Positions 1 to 11,300 of a stretch of 64,000 bases of DNA are shown piece after piece. The number at the start of each line of letters is the position of its first letter. Position 1 is the stretch's first letter. Source of the stretch: Rachycentron canadum (taxonomy: Eukaryota; Chordata; Actinopteri; Carangiformes; Rachycentridae); the NCBI GenBank assembly GCA_038496675.1, contig CM076659.1, positions 23,945,248-24,009,247 on the forward strand, written 5' to 3'. A program made the translations under genes and the position numbers. The notes below the pieces were generated by a model, which worked only from the letters and a program-made list of their open reading frames with translations, did not search any database and had not been told where the DNA came from.

Positions 1-310
1 TGGGTGAAGGAAACTTGGGAATACTCAAACCATTGAGGTTTCAGCCTCCACAGTATGAGGGCCATGAAGGGAAAGTTTAATTTGTGGTGCTTGCATCAAT
101 TGAGCAGTCAGTTCAAGATTTTCAACTGAGTGAAATGTGTTGGCATTACTGAGTATCAAAAATGAACCAAGAAGCCAAAGTTGTTAAAGTCAATACAATC
201 ATTATTGTTCCTTTAATCAGACATGTTACCTAATTAAACAAGGAAATTCTTATTAATTGCAGATCTATTTAGTTCCTACAAAGGAACACTCCACCTTTAC
301 ACATCACACT

Positions 311-343
311 CAGTTAACCCTAATTTAGGGTTAGGGTTAACTG
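311..343. repeat. Inverted repeat made of telomere-type hexamers
   Basis: The left arm CAGTTAACCCTAA (311-323) is the exact reverse complement of TTAGGGTTAACTG (331-343), with a 7-base spacer that itself ends in AGGG. The right arm and spacer carry two tandem TTAGGG units; the left arm carries the complementary CCCTAA. This is seen directly; origin unknown. Confidence 0.9.
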
Positions 344-524
344 AACGTTGTCTATGAGAGCAGTTTGTCTGTAGTTTTCTGGTATCACAGATGGATCATG
401 TTTAATTGGGGCTTTCACCATAACTTATTTCTGCAGGTTAACCTCAGACCAGTTTGTATTATCCCATTTAAAATTGGTCAAATCATAAATTTGAATCATC
501 GGTGTTTATATATACACATTTATC

Positions 525-1299
525 TACACCAACAATAACATTATGATATTGTATAGGTCCCCTGCCAAAACAGCTCTGACCCTGGAGTCCTGGACTCCTC
601 TAGACCTCTGAAGCTGAGCTGTTGTATCTGGACCAAGATGTCAGCAGCAGATCCTTTAAGTCCTGAAGTTGTGAGGTGGAGCCTCCATGGATCAGACTTG
701 TTGGTCCAGCTCATCCCACAGATGCTGGATTGGACTGAGATCTGGGGAATTTGGAGCCAAGTCAACACCTTGAACTGGTTGTTGTTCCTCAAAGCTCCTG
801 AACCATTGTTGCAGTGACAGGGAGCATTATCCTGTTGAAAGAGGCCACTGCCATTAGGGAAGACTGTTTCCATGAAGGTAGGTATCCACATGATGTCAAA
901 GACAACCTGATCCATCAGACCAGACCACCTTCTTCATTGCTCCATGGTCCAGTTCTGATGCTCATGTGTCCATTGTAGAAGCTTTTGGTGGACAGTGGTC
1001 AGCATGGACACCCTGACTTGTCTGTAGCTATACAACACCATACGCAACAAACCATGATGGCTGTGTGTTCCTTTCCTTCCTGTCAGAACCAGCATGAACT
1101 TATTCAACAATTTGAACTAATAGGTCTTGACCATTTTGCCACAATTTCTTGTTAGACTCAATCACATTCCTACCCTTGACCCTTTTTTCTACCTTAACTC
1201 ATCAACTTCAGGATAAAATGTTCACTTGCTCCCTAATAAATCCCTGAGTGACAGATGGTAACCAGATAATCAGTGGTCATAATGTTATAGCTGAGTGTA
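525..1299 (-). mobile_element. Decayed Tc1-like DNA transposon (copy A)
   Basis: Begins and ends with degraded inverted termini of the type 'cataacattatgacc' (525-550 and 1278-1299). The minus strand encodes fragments of a DDE transposase, including QDNAPCH, in a frame broken by stops and shifts. The same piece recurs at 8868-9562, 16627-17770, 26600-26905 and 42542-43120, so these are copies of one family. Not functional. Confidence 0.85.
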
Positions 1300-1578
1300 A
1301 CAGTGTATTGAACTCAGCAAGTCTGACAATATAATTTCCTTAATCAATTATGAAATAAATGTTTGTGGTTTAAACATAAAAACAAAAAGGTTCTCAGGAA
1401 ACCTGCCCCGGTAAAGAGAATAGTAGTCATAGGTAAACTAGCAAACAGCCATATAGGTCAAACAACATTCATGTGTTGTTTATCAAACATAAAATGCTAC
1501 AGCTAACTGTAGCCTCATAACATGGATTAAGCCTGCAAGTCCCAGACTCACATCTGTTGTTTTTAGATAAGATGGACT

Positions 1579-1619
1579 TTTATTTATCCCTGGAGGTGAA
1601 TTTAGTATGTTAATTTATT
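1579..1619 (-). terminator. Candidate aprt polyadenylation signals
   Basis: Two AATAAA hexamers on the minus strand (plus-strand TTTATT at 1579-1584 and 1614-1619). They are the first I see downstream of the aprt stop codon. Not verified by transcript data. Confidence 0.35.
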
Positions 1620-2024
1620 AAGTAAGTAGTAAGTTTTGTATGATGCCAAATACAATAAAAAACAAAAACAAAAATGGAGATACAAGACCCCAGAGATAAA
1701 ATGCTATGCTTCTCTAAACAATATCAGTCCATCCTTTCCATACCCACTTCCTGTTTTGGCACAGAGAAGTCCATGCTTTAGATGAAATGACATGACGACT
1801 TATTTAAAACTGTAGAAACCAAACTAGTAAAATTCCAGATCCTAAAACCAGAGCATTAAACTGTTTATAAACAAATGACAAACTATTTCATACCTCTGTA
1901 GGGGCCCAAATGTTGGAAATAACAAAAACTGTCAATGAGCGAGTGAAGTCCAGAACTTGTTTTCTGGGAGATGTGATGCTTGAAAAGCACCGGGTTGATG
2001 ACGTGTTTCCAGCTGCAATGGTTT

Positions 2025-5000
2025 TCAGTACTGAAGGAGGGAGTAAACACTGTGTGGTTTAAGTTTCTCGCTGCCATTCAGCTCTTTGAGCTCAATGATC
2101 ACCAAGCAGCCAAGAACCTCAGCCTGCTGCTTCTTCATCAGCTCACAGGCTGCAAACAGTGTTCCTGCAACAAACACAAATACAAGACGAGCTGGTTCCT
2201 TTAATGGCCTACAAAATAGACTTGACTTCACTCACACAATGAGGCCATGATGCTAAAATGCTCTGGTATTCATTTGGGACCTAATCCAACACAACTCACC
2301 AGCACATTCGTTTTTTTCACAAAATTGTGAAAATGAAAATTATGTCAACCATGTGCTGTGCCAGATCTCAGCCCAGATGAACACTTATAGGAGATTTTGG
2401 ACCATTACATAATGCTCTCTCCAGGTACTCCTGCTTCCTCCCACATTTCAAAAACATATGTTTAGGTTAATTGGTGACTCTAAATTGCCCGTAGGTGTGA
2501 GAGCGAGAGCAAATGGATGTCTCTGTATGTGTCAAGTGTTGTCCCCACAATCTGTCCAGATCTGATCCTGCCCTATGTCAGCTGGGATTGGTTCCAGCCC
2601 CACGTGACCCTGACGGATAAGCAGTATAAATAATGGATGGATGGAATTTAAAATAGCTCTAATTTCTGATTGGCCTTATTTTTTTAATCTATTCTTATTC
2701 TATTGGCACGTTTGAGGCTCAGTGGCATTGCCACACTTTGTCTGGGTTGAGGTCAACTATGTAACAGTACACAAAAATATTCCCATTATATCCCATATTA
2801 TAAATAATCCCATTTGTAATACTCTAATGTCCCCACTAAAATCATTCGCCATCAAGTGTCATGTAAAACAACTACTCTCATTTCAAACTTCAATCAATAT
2901 ACTGAGGTTGTACTCACCTGAAGCTTTTACATTGAGTTAAATCAACTGTGGCAGATTCAAGTGACGTTTTAAAATGAATGCTATCTGGTTAGATGACACC
3001 CAATCCACTCTCACAACTATCTCTATTTTTCTGGAACAAATGTTCCCCAGTCAAACTGAGTCATGAACATAATGCTTTAAAAGTAGATCTATGCAAGTGA
3101 TACCTCCAGTAGCCAGAAGGTCATCAATGAGCAGAACCATCTGTCCCGGAGCCACTGAATCCTCCTGGATCTCTGCCTCTGCCTGGAGGAACAGGAAGGA
3201 AAGAAGACTCTGTTCATGAGATCACTTGTGAAGCTGATGGATGCTTCTATGCTATGAAGGTAGTACTTTCATTTCATCGATTTGATCACAAGTGGACAGC
3301 TCAGTCAGTCCACCAAAATGCTTTAAAATGTCTCTTCAGTAAACACTTGTCATCAGATCTCTCGCCCTACTTTTATATGCAAATAACAGGTATGTGATTT
3401 TTTTACCAACAGACTGACAGGTCTGCTGTCAATGTGCTACCGAGTATATCAATGTGGCCCAGGACACATTTGCATCACCTGCAACAGATGTTAATACCAT
3501 GTATGAACAGGGCCTGTGACCCACATACCCTCTTCTTACTTAGTCAATGTCTCCTCTGTCCAGTGGACTGCTGTTGTTGAGTTAGGAAGCCAAGGATGAG
3601 CACTTTTAACTAGACTTTAGAAATTGATAAAGTGGAAATACAACACATTTTGGCATCTATCTCTAGGTCTCTGTATTTTTCAATTACAATCTGATCCATA
3701 ATGTAAACTGAACACAACTGCAATTAATGTTGTGTGTATTCTTTACCATGCCATACTCCAGATCATATGCCACAGACACCGTGGCTCCAGGTAGTTTGCC
3801 TTTCTTTCTGACCAGGACAAAGCCGACACCAAGCCGCTGGGCAAGCAGAGGTCCAAACAGGAAACCACGAGCATCTAACCCTGCACACACACAAACATCA
3901 GAATAGTGCAGAGATGGTTCATATGAAACAAGCATATTCTTCAAAGTGGTGATCCTGTAGACATGACAGGACAAACAGTAGAAACTGACATCTAAGATTT
4001 TATTCATCCTCCAAACTAATGTTCTAAAAAACCTCTAAAAATGCATGAAAGATCCCCTGCACACACAACTGTGACAACATTGGTCAGGATATTTTGAAAA
4101 GGAAAAATGGGGGTAAATCAAGCTCTTCACAACACTCATCTCTGCTCGACTTGAGTTTAGTGAAGATAGAGGGAGTGGGGAGGCTGATGTGGGATAGGGC
4201 CCAGACCTAGGTATAACAAACAAATACATAAAAAAAAAAAAAAAAAAAAATCTATATGATTTACGATTGTTATTTCTGCATCTACTGATATAGATCGTAA
4301 GTAAGTTACCCAGACAAAAAAGTTTACAAAGTGCTCTGACACATGAATCAGAGCAGGACATAGATGAGGTGGATTTACAGAGGGCAAACAAACAATTTAT
4401 GGATCCTATGCATATTATTAGAAGCCAGTCAGCCTGATATGAACCCAGCTTGGGTTCTATGAATCATTTTCAGCAATACTTTCTCAAGGCGTATCAATGA
4501 ATACTGTTTAAAGACACTGACACCACTATATTTAGTTTGTTCCTTTAAGGCTTACCAGGAAAATGATTCTGGTTTCCATTACAAGGGTCTTTACTTTGTT
4601 TTCTTACCTACTATCAAATCCACTTTCCTGTGATTCTTCCTCACATGTTCTTCAAACAGGTCAATCACTGCAGTGAGAGCAGCAGGCTCTTTCAGAATGG
4701 GACAGATATCTCTGCAGGACACACATCAGCATGCAGTTATTTAAAAGTGGATATCGGTACAAAACACACTGTGAGAGAACATTTCAGAAGAAATTAGTTG
4801 TTTATAAAATTTACCTCCTACATTGTATATCCACCAGCAGATCCATAATTTTTTGTTCATAATGACAATCAAAAACTGGGGTGGGGCTGCCACTGTTTTT
4901 ATTATGGACTCAGCAACTAATCCTTCAATGTGAAGATATCTTGATTAGTCGGACCAACAGTGCAGCACCCAAAAACATGGAAAGACCAAAAAAAAGCAGT

Positions 5001-6852
5001 ACATCCTCACACACACAAGAGAATGGTTGGTATCTTTCAGCAGTTACTGACTTAAACAATTCATCAATTGTCAAAATGAAAGAAATTATAAAATTTCTAT
5101 ATTAAGTTTCTCTTTATCCACTAATCGTGAAATCATTGAAGTGCTGAAAAGAGGATTTAATTTTCTTCAGGCATTCTTCTTTAGATTGAATTGTGTACGT
5201 AAGGTACAAGCATGAGAAAACCACTAGTGAAATTTCCTTCCCAGGCAATTTCAGACCTGGACTGCAAGATTGTGTACATGCACAAATACAGCAGTTTATA
5301 GTGGGAACGAGCTCTGCGAGAATGAAACAATACCTGGGTCCCACTGTATAACATACATCTTTGTTTTTTCTATTAAAAGAGGAGTTCAGAATCTACACTA
5401 GGTTCACCAGCAATCTAACGTCATTCTCCAAACCTTAGACAATGTGGTCATGATGAAATCACGAGTTAAGTTTATCTGAATCACCACATTCACACATTGC
5501 TGTGTATTTCCCATCCTATCATGACTCAGTCATGTCATGTGAAAAATATAACCATCTCCATGACAACCATGGACACTATGATAAAAGATAGTCACAACAG
5601 AAGTCCTAACTAACATTGGGAGGAGGTCCTGTGTGTAAATATGTCCCCCTTCATTTCCCTGAGGATGTGAAGGTGTTTTTTGTTTGGTTTTGTCCATCAC
5701 CATCAGCAGGAGGAGGAGGACCACGGGCACGCGGCCTTCCCTCCTCTGCTGAATGTACTGTGTCACTTGCAGCCAATAAGATCAGAAACAGATTCAAATT
5801 AAGATAGAGCTGTCAGTGCAAGACAAGTAGGTAGGTTTTCTACTGATCTTTACCTGCTGGTTGGTGAACCGTCCCTAATAGTCCCTGATAGTCCCTAATA
5901 TTACATCCTCCCCCAGAGCCTGTGGCTAATTTACTCACAAGCAAAGTGGTTATTTATCTGCCTAAGGCCCTAACTGGTTGAGATCAGCCCTAAATTACAA
6001 GTATATAAAAAAAAAAATAAAAAAAAGAACACATAACAAGAAAAAGAGCAAATAAATAGATGTTGTTACAGAACTACATTTGCAGTGTTGTGCTGACCCT
6101 TTAAAGCAGTGGTTCTTTCATCAAGGATAAACTGACACAACTAAGACCACAGACTATCTTGATAAGATTTTAGTCCATGATTTTTTTCTATTAGATTTTT
6201 ATTACAGAGACTTTATAACCCATTACCCAAAATAGTCACACATTTTGTCCTTGTGCTAGTTACGTATGGAATGACAATGAAAATAATGATTCCCTTTTTG
6301 CTGGGGAGGAGCACCCTCAAGGAGAACCACTGCACAGACTGGTATAAAGGACTGGTTTAACTAATACAGATGGATACGGATCATTTAAGATCATTTCTTT
6401 AGATGACAACCCATCTGTAAATTATCGCAGGCTAGTTCCTAAATATGATCAAGGTAACTCAGGTGAAGAAATCCCATTCAAACACCGTGAACAACGTTGT
6501 TCACGGTGTTTGAATCTCGTCGTGCCTGATCAAATCACCAACAGCAGAACCTGGAGAAACATGAACCTTTCACCTTTGCCGCTCTGACGTTCACAAACGC
6601 CCGCGTATTAGCACATTATGGCGCTTTAACCCAGGTAGAAGCAACAGTGGACTCAAAGCCGTACGGTCACATCTCTCCCCTGTCAGTGGGACCCCGACGA
6701 GGAGACGGACCATGAGGCACCCGAACCTCAGCACATGCTTCGAACGGCAGTAACCAGTCTCACCTGAACAGGATCCCTCTCTTCGGGAAGTCGGGGAAAG
6801 GTCGGATGTGTCTGTGAACTAGCTGGAGTTTGGAGTCTGTATCAGCCGCCAT
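2025..6852 (-). CDS. aprt: Adenine phosphoribosyltransferase (complete, 5 exons)
   Basis: Converts adenine and PRPP to AMP and pyrophosphate in cytosolic purine salvage. Coding exons on the minus strand are 6852-6764, 4711-4608, 3880-3747, 3182-3104 and 2164-2025. All junctions are GT-AG with matching phases, and the total of 546 bp gives 181 aa against about 180 in vertebrates. The start is MAADTDSKLQLV, followed by FPDFPKRGILF. Exon 3 carries the conserved LDARGFLFGP segment. The PRPP-binding signature VLLIDDLLATGG is at about residues 125-136 and is completed across the exon 4/5 junction (GTLFAACELM). The protein ends SLLQY, as in the family. Intron 1 (4712-6763) holds a 40-bp palindrome and a short tandem repeat. 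The gene is head-to-head with tk2, start codons about 1.55 kb apart. No sign of inactivation. Confidence 0.97.
2402..2645 (-). repeat. Interspersed repeat with ATCC-rich end (family 1, copy 1)
   Basis: Read on the minus strand it starts with ATCC units, then 'ccaatcccagctgacat', 'gggcaatttagagtcacc' and a 'ggaggaagcaggagtacctgg' segment. Related copies lie at 20928-21262 and 35337-35582. This is a common teleost dispersed repeat; I do not assign it to a class. It sits in the last aprt exon-intron interval (intron 4). Confidence 0.7.
4230..4250. repeat. Poly(A) tract
   Basis: A run of about 21 A residues in aprt intron 2. No element body could be recognised next to it. Confidence 0.9.
5871..5900. 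repeat. Three-copy 10-bp tandem repeat
   Basis: Three consecutive units of GTCCCTAATA, the middle one with a single A-to-G change, in aprt intron 1. Confidence 0.9.
6476..6515. repeat. Perfect 40-bp palindrome
   Basis: The left half ATTCAAACACCGTGAACAAC (6476-6495) is exactly reverse-complementary to 6496-6515, with no spacer. It lies in aprt intron 1, about 250 bp from exon 1. Symmetry stops sharply at both ends. Confidence 0.95.
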
Positions 6853-6972
6853 CCTGACGAAGCCGTCATCTGCTCATTTACTGGAGGTCCCGGTCCTTTT
6901 ATTTCCACTTCTTGTTCTTTTTCTTTACGCAGAGCTTAAAGTGCGCCACCGCCCTCGTCTGGCCGCCTACAG

Positions 6973-6994
6973 ACACACACACACACACACACAC
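6973..6994. repeat. (AC)n microsatellite
   Basis: About 11 AC units about 120 bp upstream of the aprt start codon. Confidence 0.95.
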
Positions 6995-7309
6995 GAGAAT
7001 TTTTAGGACCATGTTTGAACAGAGACCAGAGAAAGTCCTCTGCCCCCAACTCCTCTCTTTCTCCATTATTCCTAATGATTAATATGCTTCCCGGTCTCAG
7101 AACACGTGCCATTGTAGCTGTTGTACGTCATACATGCTTTTGACCTTCAGCCATTGAAACTATGACGGTTAAATATGTGTGGAATGACACACACGGTAGG
7201 TTTAACCTGTCAAAATGTTTCTCCTGCTTTATCCATAACGCACTTGAAGTAGACTGACCACGCTGTTATCTATTAATATGGACGTTAACTCTAACTCTCT
7301 AACCAATGA

Positions 7310-7660
7310 CCATCGGGGGGCGACTCCGCTGGTCAGAAGTCAGATTCCATTGAAGTATACGTTCTTTTTTTTTTTTGAAATGATGGTCCCATTTAGAAGA
7401 AAATAAATGATGAAGCGGGTTTAAGCATTAGGGCGTGACTACCATGTAATAGAGTCTGTCACACACGACCTGACAACCAGGATAGAGCACAGAGCAGGTC
7501 AGATCCACCCCTCACCCTCACCCTCACTCACCCCCACCTTCTCCTCCAAAGATTGTTTCTTCTGGTTTAAAAAAAACAAAACAAAAACAAGATGGCGATG
7601 GTCAATTTACATCTGGAGGCTTCAAAATGGCAATTGATGACGTCACGTTGGGGGTGAAAG
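7310..7660. repeat. Interspersed repeat family 2, copy 1
   Basis: Shares ordered blocks with 29345-29790: 'gaagtcagatt..attgaagt', 'gagcacagagcaggtca', 'tctggttt..aacaagatggc' and 'tggaggcttcaaaa'. Two diverged copies identify a dispersed, MITE-sized, non-coding element. Termini not determined. Confidence 0.7.
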
Positions 7661-8194
7661 TTTACAGGGACACAAATTCAAAATGAGTCACTACAGAGCA
7701 GATATAATCTGTAAATTTCTATTGGGCCTTTTACCAAATGAGAAGAAACAATCCCATCCCAGTGTAGTAGAGTAAAGGATGATCACAATAACTCTCACTC
7801 AAAGGACAGGGTGACATTTGAGGAGACAGGACTGTTCTTTTTAAACTAACTACAGTCAGTTTAAAACAAAGTTAGTCATTAAAGCCATGATGGGAAAAGG
7901 ACTGGGGGTAAACAAAAGCTTTGGGTGGACAATAAATGGGTGTTAAAGGAAAGCAGATGCAGTGGCAAAGGAAACAACGAGACATCATTTCATAGAATCA
8001 AAAGCAGTTGATGTAAAAGTAAACAGACATAAATGGCACGGTTAAGCTGAAGGAAAGGGAGGAAGAGCGAAAGGGAAGATGATATTATGAAATACAAAGG
8101 AAAGTTACGGAGAAGTTAGGTATTTTAGGAATGAACAGAAGATAGGAATCAGTAATATCCAGTCTTTAATTTGGACACACCAGATAGAACAAGA

Positions 8195-8366
8195 CGAAGA
8201 AGACTCCAGTCCAGTTGGTGGCGGTAACGGACGAATTCGTTGTTTGCCAAACGCCGCCAAATGCCATAGAAGACGAATAATAATGATAGTGATAAGAAGA
8301 AAAAAGAAAAAGACGAAGAAGAAAGGAGAAGACGAGGAAGAAGAAGACAAAAAAAAAAAAAAAAAA
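8195..8366 (+). repeat. Repeat-derived segment with GAA/A-rich tail upstream of tk2
   Basis: A GTTGGTGGCGGTAA module (about 8214-8227) is followed by a partly complementary 'ttgccaaacgccgcc' stretch, then a nearly pure purine (GAA)n-like tract and an A-run ending at 8366. I recall this arrangement as a widespread teleost repeat. The tail stops 32 bp before the tk2 ATG, so it forms the immediate promoter or 5' UTR. Confidence 0.55.
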
Positions 8367-8398
8367 CCAGAGAGTGACAGAACGATAACACCCCGATT

Positions 8399-11300
8399 AT
8401 GTTAGTAGCTGGTGTGAGGCAGTTGTTGAGCTGTGTTAGGCCTCTGTCTGTTCACTATGCCGTGGCGTCGTCCTCGGCCAGAGCCGCAGGATATTACCGG
8501 GCTCTAACGCTCGATGTTTGCAGCCTCAGCCGCGTACAGAGCAGAGCACACAGCGGCGGCACGAAGCAGCCTGGTGCTCCAGGTCAGTGGACGGTTGTCT
8601 GGAGCAGAGCCGTTAAAATGATATCTGCAGGTGTTGAGAAGTCCTCAAACGGTTCCTCTAAAACGCTTTAGAAAGAACTAACATATATTTATTTCAGCCG
8701 AGGCCTGTGACGTTGTTTTTTTTTTCTTTGGTTTTAGGTTGAATAATACTCTGTCATTGTTCCAGACCTTATCTATAAGGTTTTTATAAGTATAAGTCAA
8801 TTTAAATACACATTAAATACAGCTGGGAAGAACAAAGAAGAATTAGTAAACGTGTATGTCAATAACTCCACTGATCCACCCATCTGCCATAACATTATGA
8901 TCACCTGTCTAATATTGTATAATGCCGCCAAAACCGCCCTGACCCTGGAGTCCTGGACTCCTCTAGACCTCTGAAGCTGAGCTGTGGTATCTGGACCAGC
9001 AGATCCTTTAAGTCCTGAAGCTGTGAGGTGGAGCCTCCATGGATCAGACTTGTTGGTCCAGCTCATCCCACAGATGCTGGACTGGACTGAGATCTGGGGA
9101 ATTTGGAGCCAAGTCAACACCTTGAACTGGTTGTTGTTCCTCAAAGCTCCTGAACCATTGTTGCAGTGACAGGGAGCATTATCCTGCTGAAAGAGGCCAC
9201 TGCCATTAGGGAAGACTGTTTCCATGAAGGGGGGGGACTTGGTCTGAACCATGTTTAGGGAGGTGGGACGAGTCAAAGTAATATCCACATGAATGAACCC
9301 AAGGTTTCCCAGCAGAACATTGACCACAGCATCATACAGTTGCTGGATTGGACAGTATTAGAGATGCACATACAGGCCATCTCTCTAACCGTCACAGTTT
9401 GGTCCTTGTCAAAAGTCACTCACATCATCACAGTTGACCATTTTTCCTGATTGAACACATCAAAATGTTCACTTGGTACCATATATGACAACTGACTGGT
9501 GCCGTTATTATGAATGTTATTCACTTCACCTGTCAGTGGTCATATTGTTATGATTAGTGTACGTGAAATACAGTCTATAAGTTGTTTGTCATTGTGTTTT
9601 CTCTGTACACCAAATTGGGCATTGAATGACGCTATTAAAGTGTGGACTTTGCAATGTTCGATGTTGACATGATGAGATAGGGGATGTAAATCGCTCATAT
9701 TAAAGCATTTTACTGCAATCCTGTTCCTGGAACATGGAGCCAGAACAAACCCATATACATACACTGCACTGTATCTTCCTGTTGTGCATTTTAACTTCTC
9801 CATCTTTCTGTCCTTTTAACCCTGATGAGCTTTGAGAGGCCAGCACTAGGAGTTAAAGGGAACTGAAGTCATGTCTCACTTTGTTGTCTTCCTTTCAAGG
9901 AAAGCTTCGGCGGAATGAAAAGGACAATAAACCAGTGGTGAGTCTTCACCATATGAGCAGTATTCAACATTTCCCTCTCCCTGCATTCATATAATTGCCA
10001 TTCGTGTTTGCTGTATGATTCATTTTCCATTAGTTCCTGTTTAATAGTGACTAAATTCTAATCATCACAGCTCGCAAACTAAGATAAGTGCGGACACATC
10101 AAATGATACTAAAAGCCTGTTAATATCTGTTGCGTTGTTACTGTTCTCAGATCTGTATTGAAGGGAACATTGCCAGTGGGAAGACGACATGTCTAGAGTA
10201 TTTCAGCAAAACAAGCAATATAGAGGTAAAACAAAGCAAAGTCCTTCTGCAGTAGAGTTGTGTTTACTGAAGATATCTGTTTATGTACACCCAGCAGGAA
10301 GTAACTGCTACACACATTGGCTTGTGTTGTAAACTGCCATTTGTACAGTGGCCCTGAGGCTCATTGCACTGCAACTTAAGAAAACAAATGCAAATGGTTA
10401 TTAAACAATAAGGTTGATCACTTTTCGTGTACCGTGGAAACGGAAGTATTTGCGTATTTGGTCATGTTGTGTGTATGTGCAGTGGACTTTGGTTTTTATG
10501 ACCAATGACTAACTATTTACACCTTGTGTGTTTCTCTCTGAATACATAGAGCCCAAATCATTCATTGTACATTAGTGCTGAGAAGCAACCTGGGATGTCA
10601 GAAGGGTTTATTAACCTATTTTTTTCTCTCTCCTCTCTTGTTTGTTCCAGGTCCTTACAGAACCAGTCTCTAAATGGAGGGATATCCATGGACACAACCT
10701 TCTGGTACTGTGCATGAAAGTGTTGTTGTCATACTGTGAGCACAGTGACCTAAAATCACACTTTTGCAATCAGGTCACAACAGTATTTGCAGGATAATTT
10801 CTTGAATTCATTAGTGTTTTTAAAAATAAAGGTTTAATTTATTAAATACATGCTCTAAAGACCCATTAGAGGCCTTTAGGCGTTGAATACAAATTTATAC
10901 ATGCATATAAAAAACCTTCCTCTCTTGTAGAAATTCAAATTGTCCAACAGCTCACCACTGTACAATATACAGTGTAAATTAAGTCCACGACTTGAGCCAC
11001 TTCCTTTGTCTGAAGTGTTATACAGTCTGATGGCAACGGGGACAAAGGATCTCCTGAACTGTTCAGTTCTGCAGAACAATAAGATGAGACGTTGGCTGCA
11101 GTTGTAGCTGTTTCTCTGTCCTGTCAGGATGTGTCGAGGGCCATTGGTATATTGTCCACAATGTCCTGCATCTTACAGTATAGGCATCTCTCCACCACAG
11201 GCCTGAGCCAGTCCAGCCTCCTGCCAAGCACAGAGACAACTGTTTTAACCTGCTTGTCCAGTCTCCTGTTCATGTCTGTTAAGATGCTGCCCCAGGGACG

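Larger units (their letters stand above)
1..2024. other. Region 3' of aprt, no gene seen
   Basis: No exon recognisable on either strand. It contains a telomere-motif inverted repeat at 311-343 and a decayed Tc1-like element at about 525-1299. On the minus strand, AATAAA signals at about 1614-1619 and 1579-1584 are candidates for the aprt polyadenylation site, which would give a 3' UTR of roughly 410-450 nt. The small open frames here match transposon debris or are chance. Confidence 0.6.
6853..8398. promoter_or_regulatory. Divergent intergenic region between aprt and tk2
   Basis: Separates two head-to-head start codons by 1,546 bp and so must hold both core promoters. It contains an (AC)n run at 6973-6994, a family 2 repeat copy (about 7310-7660) with a CRE-like TGACGTCA at 7638-7645, and a repeat-derived purine-rich segment (about 8195-8366). 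No TATA box can be assigned confidently to either gene. Confidence 0.6.
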
